9,193 bases of DNA from an uncultured Bacteroidales bacterium (GTDB taxonomy: Bacteria > Bacteroidota > Bacteroidia > Bacteroidales > Bacteroidaceae): positions 1 through 9,193 of the forward strand of contig CAMAMZ010000080.1 in NCBI GenBank assembly GCA_945837185.1. The letters are read 5' to 3'. Position numbers and translations under genes: made by a program. Positions 1 through 6,709 of the stretch are shown piece after piece (positions within the stretch are counted from its first letter, which is position 1; each line of letters opens with the position of its first letter). A model generated the notes under the pieces. It ran no database searches and was not told the origin of the DNA. It saw nothing but the letters and a program-made list of their open reading frames with translations.

Positions 1-145
1 CCTGCTGGAAACTATCATGCGGTGCAGCCCCTTCCTGCTGAAAGTTGCCACGCCATGCTGTTACAGCCTTCGCCTCACCCACATGAAGGAAGCTGCCCGC
101 CATGAGGAGTCCCCATAACAGGCAGCCTATCTTATATCGGGTCAT
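1..145 (-). CDS. Partial gene for an exported protein, 5' end only (48 codons in window)
   Basis: An open frame starts with an ATG whose A is the last base of the leuB stop codon (TGATG, one-base overlap) and runs without a stop to the window edge. Its first 27 residues look like a classical signal peptide: a basic start (MTRYK), a hydrophobic core at residues 6-20 (IGCLLWGLLMAGSFL), then a c-region ending in the signal peptidase I type motif AKA at 25-27. The visible mature part begins VTAWRGNFQQEG. There is no lipobox cysteine at the cleavage point, so a periplasmic or outer-membrane protein is more likely than a lipoprotein. I do not recognise the family from 21 mature residues. The stop-start overlap with leuB suggests translational coupling as the last visible gene of the leu transcript, although a role in amino acid synthesis is not implied. 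An internal ATG at codon 15 is possible but would destroy the signal peptide. Confidence 0.7.
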   Translation of the reverse strand, partial: MTRYKIGCLLWGLLMAGSFLHVGEAKAVTAWRGNFQQEGAAPHDSFQQ

Positions 146-1206
146 CAAGCCTTGCGGATGTAATCGGCAATCCATGCACCCACTTCCTTGGTACCATAGG
201 CAGCGCCCCCTTCAACCTGTATTTCGGGCGTGCGCACACAGGCATCCAAACTGGCATCAACCGCCTTGCGCACCAAGGCACCCTCTTCTTTCAAGTCGAA
301 ATATTCGAGCATCATAGCCACCGAGAGAATTTGCGCTATTGGGTTGGCCAAGTTCTTGCCAGCTGCCTGTGGCCAGCTGCCATGCACAGGTTCGAACACA
401 GGGGTATGCTCACCGGTAGAGGCAGAAGGCAGCAAGCCCATAGAACCGCTGATACAGCTTCCTTCGTCGGTAAGAATATCGCCAAAGGTATTTTCCGTTA
501 CCATCACATCGAAGAAACGGGGGTCGGAAATCATGCGCATAGAAGCGTTGTCGACAAACATATAGTCGACAGTAACATCGGGATATTCCGGTTCCATCTC
601 CTTGGCCACCTGACGCCACAGGCGTGAAGAAGCCAACACATTGGCCTTGTCGACCACGGTGAGGTGGTGTCTGCGTTTGCGGGCATAGTCGAAAGCCACG
701 CGCAGGATGCGCTCTATCTCCGGACGGGTGTAATAATTGGTATCGTAGGCTTTGTCGTTGTCTTGGTATTTTTCACCGAAATACATACCGCCTGTCAGTT
801 CGCGAATACAGATGAAGTCGGCCCCTTGAATCAACTCGTCTTTCAAGGGTGACTTATGAAGCAGGCAGGCAAAGGTTTGCACAGGACGGATATTGGCAAA
901 CAAGCCCAACTTCTTGCGCATGGCGAGCAATCCCTGTTCCGGACGCACCTTGGCAGTAGGATCGTTGTCGAACTTAGGATGCCCCACAGCAGCAAAGAGC
1001 ACAGCATCCGACTCCATGCAGAGCTGGAAGGTTTCCTCGGGGAATGGGTCGCCTACCTCATCGATGGCATGGGCACCGCAGAGTCCTTCACGATAGCTCA
1101 CCTCATGACCAAACTTGGCGGCAATGGCGTCCATCACAGCCACACCTTGCTTCATAATTTCTGGCCCGATACCATCACCGGGCAATACAGCAATTTTCAG
1201 TTTCAT
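145..1206 (-). CDS. leuB: 3-isopropylmalate dehydrogenase LeuB
   Basis: This 353-residue protein has the normal length of the family. LeuB is a cytoplasmic, metal-dependent NAD enzyme that oxidises and decarboxylates 3-isopropylmalate to 2-oxoisocaproate in leucine synthesis. Visible signatures are the N-terminal LPGDGIGPEI (8-17), the substrate-binding arginines in RKKLGLFANIRPV (97-109) and IRELTGGMYFGEK (134-146), the catalytic lysine in VDKANVL (185-191), the metal-binding aspartates in FGDILTDEGS (241-250), and the NAD-binding segment EPVHGSWPQAAGKNLANP (272-289). The ATG follows the preceding stop by 19 bases of A-rich sequence, typical of Bacteroidetes start regions with no strong Shine-Dalgarno. 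It is the last biosynthetic gene of the operon. LeuB-type enzymes also act on 3-methylmalate, so with the neighbouring second synthase it could supply 2-oxobutyrate for isoleucine as well. That dual use is inference. Confidence 0.98.
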   Translation of the reverse strand: MKLKIAVLPGDGIGPEIMKQGVAVMDAIAAKFGHEVSYREGLCGAHAIDEVGDPFPEETFQLCMESDAVLFAAVGHPKFDNDPTAKVRPEQGLLAMRKKLGLFANIRPVQTFACLLHKSPLKDELIQGADFICIRELTGGMYFGEKYQDNDKAYDTNYYTRPEIERILRVAFDYARKRRHHLTVVDKANVLASSRLWRQVAKEMEPEYPDVTVDYMFVDNASMRMISDPRFFDVMVTENTFGDILTDEGSCISGSMGLLPSASTGEHTPVFEPVHGSWPQAAGKNLANPIAQILSVAMMLEYFDLKEEGALVRKAVDASLDACVRTPEIQVEGGAAYGTKEVGAWIADYIRKA

Positions 1207-1225
1207 ACGCTTTATTTCTTGTTTT

Positions 1226-2785
1226 TTAGTCTTCTATAATGTTCAACATCTTGATGGTGGCCTTGATAGCCGCTTCCGTTTGGTCGGCATCGAGACCTTT
1301 AGTTTTCAGGATGCGGTCGTCGCAGCGCCAAGTGATGACGGTTTGCACCAAAGCATCTGTACGTCCACCGGGCGGAATCGTTACAGCATAGTTGGCCAAC
1401 AACGGGAAGGAACGGTTCAGGCTATCGCGGTATATCTTTCGCAGGGCACGCACAAAGGCATCATACTGACCGTCGCCGGTGCTGTCGGCCTCATAGATGT
1501 GACCGTTTATTTCCACCTTGATGCTGGCTAAAGGTTTCAAGCCATAGCTGGTGCACACCATGTAGCTGAGCAGTTTCACCTTATCCTCCGGCACATCGTG
1601 CTTCAGCACATCGCTCACGATATAGGGCAAATCTTCCTGTGTAACGAGTTCCTTCTTATCGCCCAACTCCGTGATGCGCTGCGTAACCCTCTTAGTCTGT
1701 TCGGGGGTGAGTTCCAGTCCCAACTCCTCCAGATTCTTGGCGATGTTGGCCTTGCCACTATTCTTGCCCAAGGCATATTCGCGCTTACGGCCGAAACGCT
1801 CCGGCACAAGGTCGTTGCAATACAGGTTGTCCTTATTATCGCCATCGGCATGCACGCCAGCCACCTGTGTGAACACATTCTCACCCACAATAGGTTGGTT
1901 GGCCGCTATAGCAATACCGCTGTAGCTTTCCACCAGTCTACTCACATCGTTGAGTTTGCTCTCGTCGATATGCGTACGGGCATGAAACTGGTCTTTCAGA
2001 ATGACCTGCACGCTGGCTAAAGGGGCATTGCCACAGCGTTCGCCCAATCCATTAACCGTTACATGCAATCCCCGGCATCCCGACAATACAGCGGCCAGCG
2101 AATTCGACACAGCCAAGTCATAGTCGTTATGCGCGTGGAAATCAAAGTGCTTTCCGGGATAACGTTTCAGCATCTTACGCATAAACTCCACACAACGCAA
2201 AGGGTTGAGAATGCCCAAGGTGTCAGGCAGCATAAAGCGGCGTATTGGCGTGTCGACCAAACGGTCCATCAATCCATACACATAGTCGGGACTATCCTTC
2301 ATGCCGTTGCTCCAATCCTCCAGATAAATATTTACGAGCATGCCCTTGCTGTCGGCATAATCGATTACGCGCAGGATGTCGTCGGCATGTTCATCGAGCG
2401 TTTTGTTGAGTTGTTGCTCACAATGTTTGCGCGAGCCTTTGGTCAAAAGGTTGATAACCTTTCCTCCGCAGTCGTGAATCCAGTCGACCGACTTATTGCC
2501 ATCCACAAATCCGAGGACCTCAATCTTGTCGATTCCTCCTGTGCGGTCGGCATAGTTGCAAATCATCTGTACGGCACTCTTTTCGCCTTCCGAAACCCTT
2601 GCCGAGGCCACCTCTACCCTATCAACCTTCACATCCTGCAGCAGCATGCGGGCAATCATGAGCTTTTCGTGTGGCATGAACGACACGCCACTCGTTTGCT
2701 CACCATCGCGCAGGGTACAGTCGAGGATTTCTATCTCGGGTGCGATATGCCGATAGGAGTTGCCTACTTGTTGTGCTGTTCCCAT
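1226..2785 (-). CDS. cimA: Second LeuA-family acyltransferase, probable (R)-citramalate synthase
   Basis: This 519-residue protein belongs to the isopropylmalate/citramalate/homocitrate synthase family. These enzymes condense acetyl-CoA with a 2-oxoacid. The TIM-barrel domain has the active-site motif DCTLRDGEQ (22-30), the metal-binding FHAHND (216-221, ligands H217 and H219) and NGLGERCGN (245-253). A C-terminal LeuA-dimer-type regulatory domain begins near residue 415 (LASIKVEINGHIYEADSTGDG, then YDAFVRALRKI). It differs clearly from the LeuA encoded in the same operon and is about 20 residues longer. The start lies 22 bases inside leuD. No other Met precedes the catalytic motif, so ATG at 2785 is the natural start and implies translational coupling to leuD. 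Its place between leuD and leuB, the enzymes that would process citramalate to 2-oxobutyrate, favours citramalate synthase and thus isoleucine precursor supply. A second 2-isopropylmalate synthase or a homocitrate synthase-like enzyme is not excluded, because substrate specificity cannot be read directly here. Confidence 0.7.
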   Translation of the reverse strand: MGTAQQVGNSYRHIAPEIEILDCTLRDGEQTSGVSFMPHEKLMIARMLLQDVKVDRVEVASARVSEGEKSAVQMICNYADRTGGIDKIEVLGFVDGNKSVDWIHDCGGKVINLLTKGSRKHCEQQLNKTLDEHADDILRVIDYADSKGMLVNIYLEDWSNGMKDSPDYVYGLMDRLVDTPIRRFMLPDTLGILNPLRCVEFMRKMLKRYPGKHFDFHAHNDYDLAVSNSLAAVLSGCRGLHVTVNGLGERCGNAPLASVQVILKDQFHARTHIDESKLNDVSRLVESYSGIAIAANQPIVGENVFTQVAGVHADGDNKDNLYCNDLVPERFGRKREYALGKNSGKANIAKNLEELGLELTPEQTKRVTQRITELGDKKELVTQEDLPYIVSDVLKHDVPEDKVKLLSYMVCTSYGLKPLASIKVEINGHIYEADSTGDGQYDAFVRALRKIYRDSLNRSFPLLANYAVTIPPGGRTDALVQTVITWRCDDRILKTKGLDADQTEAAIKATIKMLNIIED

Positions 2786-3354
2786 TCTTCAATCTTTTGG
2801 CGGTTCTGCACCAGGAAATCGATGTCGTCGAGGCCGTTCATCAAGCAATGCTTCTTGTAGCCGTTAATTTCGAAATGCTCGCTTTCGCCCGTCTTAAGAT
2901 TGGTAACCGTTTGGTTGGGCAAGTCGACCTTCACCTGTGTCTGATGATCAGCGGCAATACTATCGAAGAGATGTTGCAGGAACTCCTCACTTACCACCAC
3001 GGGGAGCACGAAATTGTTCAGTTCATTGTTCTTATGTATGTCGGCAAAGAAGGAACTGATTACCACCCTGAAGCCATAACCTGCTATGGCCCATGCAGCA
3101 TGCTCACGACTGGAGCCCGATCCGAAGTTCTTTCCTGCCACAAGGATGCACCCAGAGTAGGAAGGGTCATTGAGCACAAAGTCTGTTTTCAGCGTTCCGT
3201 CTTTGTGGTATCGCCAGTCGCGAAACAGGTTGTCGCCAAATCCCTCTTTATCGGTAGCCTTCAGGAAGCGAGCGGGGATAATCTGGTCTGTATCCACATT
3301 CTCCAATGGCAATGGGATGCAGGAGCTTACTATTATGTCGAATTTTTGTTTCAT
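2764..3354 (-). CDS. leuD: 3-isopropylmalate dehydratase small subunit LeuD
   Basis: This 196-residue protein matches the normal small-subunit length. LeuD pairs with LeuC in the cytoplasm to isomerise 2-isopropylmalate to 3-isopropylmalate, and the same enzyme type can handle citramalate. It shows the swivel-domain signatures NVDTDQIIPARFL (19-31) and the loop NFGSGSSREHAAWAI (76-90), which supplies substrate-binding Ser and Arg residues to the active site. The ATG at 3354 is preceded by an A-rich stretch (AGAAAGAATACGATAAG). Its 3' end overlaps the next synthase gene by 22 bases. It is separated from leuC by 129 bases, the only wide gap within the operon. No terminator or Bacteroidetes-type promoter is evident in that gap. 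Confidence 0.98.
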   Translation of the reverse strand: MKQKFDIIVSSCIPLPLENVDTDQIIPARFLKATDKEGFGDNLFRDWRYHKDGTLKTDFVLNDPSYSGCILVAGKNFGSGSSREHAAWAIAGYGFRVVISSFFADIHKNNELNNFVLPVVVSEEFLQHLFDSIAADHQTQVKVDLPNQTVTNLKTGESEHFEINGYKKHCLMNGLDDIDFLVQNRQKIEEWEQHNK

Positions 3355-3483
3355 CTTATCGTATTCTTTCTATCGAAGTCGTCCTGTTGAAATAAGCTTG
3401 CTATTGAGTCCTTTTCGTCAGGAGTTATTCTATCTGAAATAATCTATCTATCGTTGTTCACAATACCGTAAAACCAAACCAGT

Positions 3484-4893
3484 TCAATCGGCCATCAGTT
3501 CGCGCGGATCGGTAACCTTACCCGTTACGGCAGCAGCGGCGGCCACCAAAGGTGAAGCTAATAAGGTGCGTGAACCCGGTCCTTGACGCCCTTCGAAGTT
3601 ACGGTTGCTGGTAGAAACGGCATATTTTCCAGCCGGTATCTTATCGTCGTTCATGGCCAGACAAGCCGAGCATCCAGGTTGGCGGATAGCAAAACCGGCA
3701 TCGGTCAGCACTTTGTCAAGACCCTCTTCACGAATTTGCGCAGCCACAGCCCATGAACCGGGCACTAACCAAGCCACCACTCCAGGTGCTTTCTGTCTGC
3801 CCTTTACAATCGAAGCAAAAGCACGGAAGTCTTCAATACGTCCGTTGGTACAAGCTCCAAGGAACACATAGTCGATGGCATGACCCAACAACTTTTCACC
3901 AGGTTGGAATCCCATATATTCGAGCGACTTGAGGAAAGATGCTTTACCAGCCTCATCGGTATCGGGCAACGTGTCGAGCGTGGGAATAGCCTCGCCTATG
4001 CCAATGCCCATACCAGGGTTTGTGCCGTAGGTGATGCGGGGTTCTATGTCGGCAGCGTCAAACACGAGTTCCTTGTCGAACACAGCATCGTCGCCACTAC
4101 GCAGCGTTTTCCAATAAGCCACAGCCTTTTCCCATTCCTCACCCTTGGGAGCATATTCGCGCCCCTTGATGTAGGCAAAGGTTGTTTCGTCGGGTGCAAT
4201 GAAGCCACCACGGGCACCCATTTCTATTGAGAGGTTGCACAGGGTGAGACGACCCTCCATGGTGAGGTTGCGTACCACCTCGCCAGCATACTCCACGAAA
4301 TAGCCTGTTGCTCCCGATGTAGTGAGGCGTGCCATGAGAAAGAGTGCCACATCCTTTGCCGTAACACCCTTCGACAAGGTTCCTTCAATACGTATGCGCA
4401 TGGATTTGGGTTTCTGCTGCAAGATACATTGCGATGCCATCACCATCTCCACCTCGCTCGTACCTATACCAAAGGCCACAGCTCCCATGGCACCATGGGT
4501 AGAGGTGTGCGAGTCGCCACACACAATAGTCATGCCAGGCAACGACAACCCTTTCTCAGGTCCTACCACATGAATAATACCATTATCTTTGCTGTTCATC
4601 TTAAACTCCGTCAACCCGAAGTCTTCACAATTCTTGTCGAGTGTTTCCACCTGTTTTCTTCCAACGGGGTCGTCGATCGGCTTGTCCTGATCGTGTGTAG
4701 GAATATTATGGTCGGGCATACAGACAATCTGTGCCGGACGGAAACATTGCAGACCACGCTGTCGCATGTCGGCAAAAGCTTGTGGTGACGTCACCTCATG
4801 ACAATAGAGGCGGTCGATGTAGAGTTGTGTGGGGCCGTCGGTCACTACCTGCACGGCATGCTTGTCCCAAATTTTGTCGAATAGTGTATTCAT
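3484..4893 (-). CDS. leuC: 3-isopropylmalate dehydratase large subunit LeuC
   Basis: This 469-residue protein is an aconitase-family large subunit of standard length. It forms the [4Fe-4S] isopropylmalate isomerase with LeuD. The three cluster cysteines expected of the family are visible: C348 in FLGACTNGR, and C408 and C411 in GCSACLAMN. Other family landmarks are MPDHNIPTHDQD (59-70), CGDSHTSTHGAMGAVAFGIGTSEVE (starting at 125), and the C-terminal STSNRNFEGRQGPGSRT (427-443). The start codon overlaps the leuA stop as ATGA (4 bases), so translation is probably coupled to leuA. As an iron-sulfur dehydratase it should be oxygen sensitive, which suits an anaerobe. In this operon it probably serves both the leucine route and a citramalate route to isoleucine (inference). 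Confidence 0.98.
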   Translation of the reverse strand: MNTLFDKIWDKHAVQVVTDGPTQLYIDRLYCHEVTSPQAFADMRQRGLQCFRPAQIVCMPDHNIPTHDQDKPIDDPVGRKQVETLDKNCEDFGLTEFKMNSKDNGIIHVVGPEKGLSLPGMTIVCGDSHTSTHGAMGAVAFGIGTSEVEMVMASQCILQQKPKSMRIRIEGTLSKGVTAKDVALFLMARLTTSGATGYFVEYAGEVVRNLTMEGRLTLCNLSIEMGARGGFIAPDETTFAYIKGREYAPKGEEWEKAVAYWKTLRSGDDAVFDKELVFDAADIEPRITYGTNPGMGIGIGEAIPTLDTLPDTDEAGKASFLKSLEYMGFQPGEKLLGHAIDYVFLGACTNGRIEDFRAFASIVKGRQKAPGVVAWLVPGSWAVAAQIREEGLDKVLTDAGFAIRQPGCSACLAMNDDKIPAGKYAVSTSNRNFEGRQGPGSRTLLASPLVAAAAAVTGKVTDPRELMAD

Positions 4894-6389
4894 CTTCTGA
4901 ACTTATTGATACAATCTATATATGCTTCTACGGAAGCCGTTACAATATCGGTATTGGCACCAAAGCCATAGTAAACATTTCCGGCATATTCAACCTGCAT
5001 GTGCACCTTGCCCACATCGTCGGAACCTTTACTTATAGCTTGGATGGTAAACTCCTTGAGCGTCATTTGTTTGGTAATAATCTTCTTGAGTGCTTTGATA
5101 GCCGCATCCACAGGACCATTGCCCGAAGAGGCTTCTTCAAACATCTGTCCGCTAATGTCTAAGCCAATGCTGGCCACACTCTTCACGCCCTTGCCCGTGG
5201 TAACTTGCAGGTAGGCGAGCTTCACCGCACGACTCTCTGCTGTGTCGGCACCCGCCAACATCAAGATATCGTCATCATTGATTTCCTTCTTTTTATCAGC
5301 GAGTTTCAAGAATTCCTTGTATAGTTTGTCGAGGCGGTTCTCATCGCTCACATCCACCCCGTTCACATGGAGTCTGTACTTCAAGGCGGCTCTGCCCGAA
5401 CGGGCTGTCAGCACAATAGCGTTGTCATCGAGACCCACATCCTTAGGATCGATAATCTCGTATGTCTGTACGTTCTTGAGCACACCATCCTGATGTATAC
5501 CACTGGAATGAGCAAAGGCATTACGCCCCACGATGGCCTTGTTGGGTTGCACGGGCATGTTCATGAGGCTCGACACCATTCGCGAAGTGGGATAGATTTT
5601 GGTAGTGTTGATATTGGTGTCAATATTGAGGTGCTTGTGGCACTTCAGAATCATGGCTATCTCCTCAAGCGAGGTATTACCCGCACGCTCACCAATACCG
5701 TTGATGGTTACTTCCACTTGGCGTGCTCCACCCAGCACACCACTGAGGGTGTTGGCAGTGGCCATGCCCAGATCGTTGTGACAATGGGTAGAGATGATAG
5801 CTTGGTCGATGTTAGCCACATGTTCCTTGAGATAGGCTATCTTGGCACGATACTCCTCGGGCAGACAATAGCCGGTGGTATCGGGAATATTCACCACTGT
5901 AGCTCCGGCCTTGATGACAGCCTCTATCACGCGTGCCAAATACTCGTTTTCCGTGCGTCCGGCATCTTCGGCATAAAACTCCACGTCTTCTACATAACGC
6001 TTGGCATACTTCACGGCAGCCACGGCACGCTCTATGATTTCCTCTCGATTAGAGTTAAACTTATAGCGAATATGGCTATCGCTGGTGCCTATGCCGGTAT
6101 GGATACGTTTGTGCTTGGCATACTGCAACGATTCGGCAGCCACATCGATGTCTTTTTCCACGGCGCGGGTCAGGGCGCAAATGGTGGGCCATGTCACTGC
6201 CTTACTTATTTCTATCACACTGTTGAAATCACCGGGCGAGGATATGGGGAATCCTGCCTCTATCACATCTACCCCCAACTGTTCCAACTGCTTGGCCACC
6301 TGAATTTTCTCAACCGTGTTGAGCTGACATCCGGGCACCTGCTCGCCATCGCGCAGGGTAGTGTCGAAAATGTAAAGTCTTTCGCTCAT
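4890..6389 (-). CDS. leuA: 2-isopropylmalate synthase LeuA
   Basis: This 499-residue protein condenses acetyl-CoA with 2-oxoisovalerate, the first committed step of leucine synthesis. The catalytic barrel shows FDTTLRDGEQVPG (8-20), metal ligands H202 and H204 in HCHND (202-206), and NGIGERAGNTSLEE (230-243), followed by GRNAFAHSSGIHQDGVLKN (288-306), typical of bacterial LeuA. The C-terminal allosteric dimer domain that binds leucine in the family starts near residue 405 (ASIGLDISGQMFEEASSGNG). It includes YYGFGANTDIV (473-483). Feedback inhibition by leucine is therefore likely. The ATG at 6389 follows AAGGTAT, a weak Shine-Dalgarno at best, within a very AT-rich segment (about 6390-6416). 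A leader peptide and terminator lie just upstream, so expression is probably set by attenuation. The gene opens the leu operon and overlaps leuC by 4 bases. Confidence 0.98.
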   Translation of the reverse strand: MSERLYIFDTTLRDGEQVPGCQLNTVEKIQVAKQLEQLGVDVIEAGFPISSPGDFNSVIEISKAVTWPTICALTRAVEKDIDVAAESLQYAKHKRIHTGIGTSDSHIRYKFNSNREEIIERAVAAVKYAKRYVEDVEFYAEDAGRTENEYLARVIEAVIKAGATVVNIPDTTGYCLPEEYRAKIAYLKEHVANIDQAIISTHCHNDLGMATANTLSGVLGGARQVEVTINGIGERAGNTSLEEIAMILKCHKHLNIDTNINTTKIYPTSRMVSSLMNMPVQPNKAIVGRNAFAHSSGIHQDGVLKNVQTYEIIDPKDVGLDDNAIVLTARSGRAALKYRLHVNGVDVSDENRLDKLYKEFLKLADKKKEINDDDILMLAGADTAESRAVKLAYLQVTTGKGVKSVASIGLDISGQMFEEASSGNGPVDAAIKALKKIITKQMTLKEFTIQAISKGSDDVGKVHMQVEYAGNVYYGFGANTDIVTASVEAYIDCINKFRR

Positions 6390-6438
6390 ATACCTTATAT
6401 ATTATATATTTATTGTTTCACAATGTTGTTGCACAAAC

Positions 6439-6479
6439 AAAAAAGCCTTTCACACTTATTATCAGGAAGTGGAAAGGCT
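6439..6479 (-). terminator. Intrinsic terminator (attenuator) in the leuA leader
   Basis: Read on the minus strand, AGCCTTTCCACTT (6479-6467) pairs with the strand at 6457-6444, giving 13 base pairs with one bulged U and a 9-base loop (CCTGATAAT). A run of six T then follows (6444-6439), the first of them paired, and then GTTTG. This is a textbook Rho-independent terminator. It ends about 50 bases before leuA and lies after the leader ORF, not after dnaB. It is therefore best read as an attenuator that stops leu transcription when leucine and isoleucine are plentiful. Because I see no terminator directly after dnaB, it could also block read-through from dnaB. Confidence 0.88.
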
Positions 6480-6527
6480 CTATGGCATGCATTGCATCTA
6501 CACACATGGGTACACCCAATCACTTCC
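6465..6527 (-). promoter_or_regulatory. Candidate antiterminator pairing in the leu leader
   Basis: On the minus strand GGAAGTG (6527-6521), inside leader codons 21-23, is perfectly complementary to CACTTCC (6471-6465), which covers most of the upper 5' arm of the terminator. After a 3 by 3 internal loop, GGGT (6517-6514) can pair with GCCT (6478-6475) using two G-U wobbles. This pairing and the terminator hairpin cannot coexist, as expected for an antiterminator. A ribosome stalled on Leu or Ile codons 7-14 would leave this strand free. A ribosome reaching the stop codon would cover or crowd it. I found only weak candidates for a separate anti-antiterminator hairpin. No energies were computed. 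Confidence 0.6.
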
Positions 6528-6587
6528 GGCCGATTTGCGCAGTCGAATTCGAAGAATAATACCCAATAGGTTCTGCAACTTGTTCAT
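6498..6587 (-). CDS. Leu/Ile-rich leader peptide of the leu operon (leuL-like, 29 aa)
   Basis: A short ORF starts with ATG after the A-rich stretch AAAAAGTATAACAA and encodes 29 residues ending in TAG at 6498. Residues 6-16 read NLLGIILRIRL. Leu codons fall at positions 4, 7, 8, 12 and 16 (TTG, CTA, TTG, CTT, CTG) and Ile codons at 10, 11 and 14. Eight of the 13 codons from 4 to 16 are therefore branched-chain codons. The rest contains several Arg residues and ends SDWVYPCV. It lies about 23-30 bases after the predicted transcription start and upstream of the attenuator terminator. This is the arrangement of ribosome-mediated attenuation known for leu and ilv operons of proteobacteria. Two different cognate amino acids fit an operon serving leucine and probably isoleucine. 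The peptide itself probably has no function. Confidence 0.82.
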   Translation of the reverse strand: MNKLQNLLGIILRIRLRKSAGSDWVYPCV

Positions 6588-6616
6588 TTGTTATACTTTT
6601 TTATTGAAAAGCCGTG

Positions 6617-6648
6617 CAAAGATAGCCATTTAATATGATTCGTGCAAA
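6617..6648 (-). promoter_or_regulatory. Predicted leu operon promoter (Bacteroidetes sigma-70 type)
   Basis: On the minus strand TATCTTTG (6624-6617) matches the Bacteroidetes -7 consensus TAnnTTTG exactly. A TTTG (6648-6645) lies upstream with a 20-base spacer, which fits the TTG-type -33 element. Transcription would start near 6610-6605, about 20 bases before the leader ATG. The octamer TTTGCACG occurs at both elements (6648-6641 and 6620-6613), which may be chance or a repeated regulator site. The position, between the dnaB stop and the leader peptide, supports a dedicated leu promoter. Confidence 0.78.
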
Positions 6649-6709
6649 TAATTTGTTATTTTTCTACCAAAGTTACTTTCATTTTCATGTTCTTTACCCC
6701 TTTATTACA

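Noticed and set aside
2063..2860. 265-codon open frame on the plus strand opposite the second synthase gene
   Set aside because: It is a shadow of a conserved gene with intact active-site motifs. It shows no domain and no promoter of its own.
5367..6569. 400-codon open frame on the plus strand antisense to leuA
   Set aside because: It lies almost wholly opposite leuA, whose protein is unmistakable. Its translation has no recognisable motifs and is rich in His and Cys, as expected of a shadow frame. It also crosses the leader and attenuator.
6390..6616. T-box riboswitch upstream of leuA
   Set aside because: No T-box consensus (TGGNACCGCG type) is visible. A Leu/Ile-coding leader ORF plus competing hairpins explains the region better.
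6656..6688. 10-codon ORF (MKMKVTLVEK) just after dnaB
   Set aside because: It is very short, lies upstream of the predicted leu promoter, and has no amino acid bias or conserved context.
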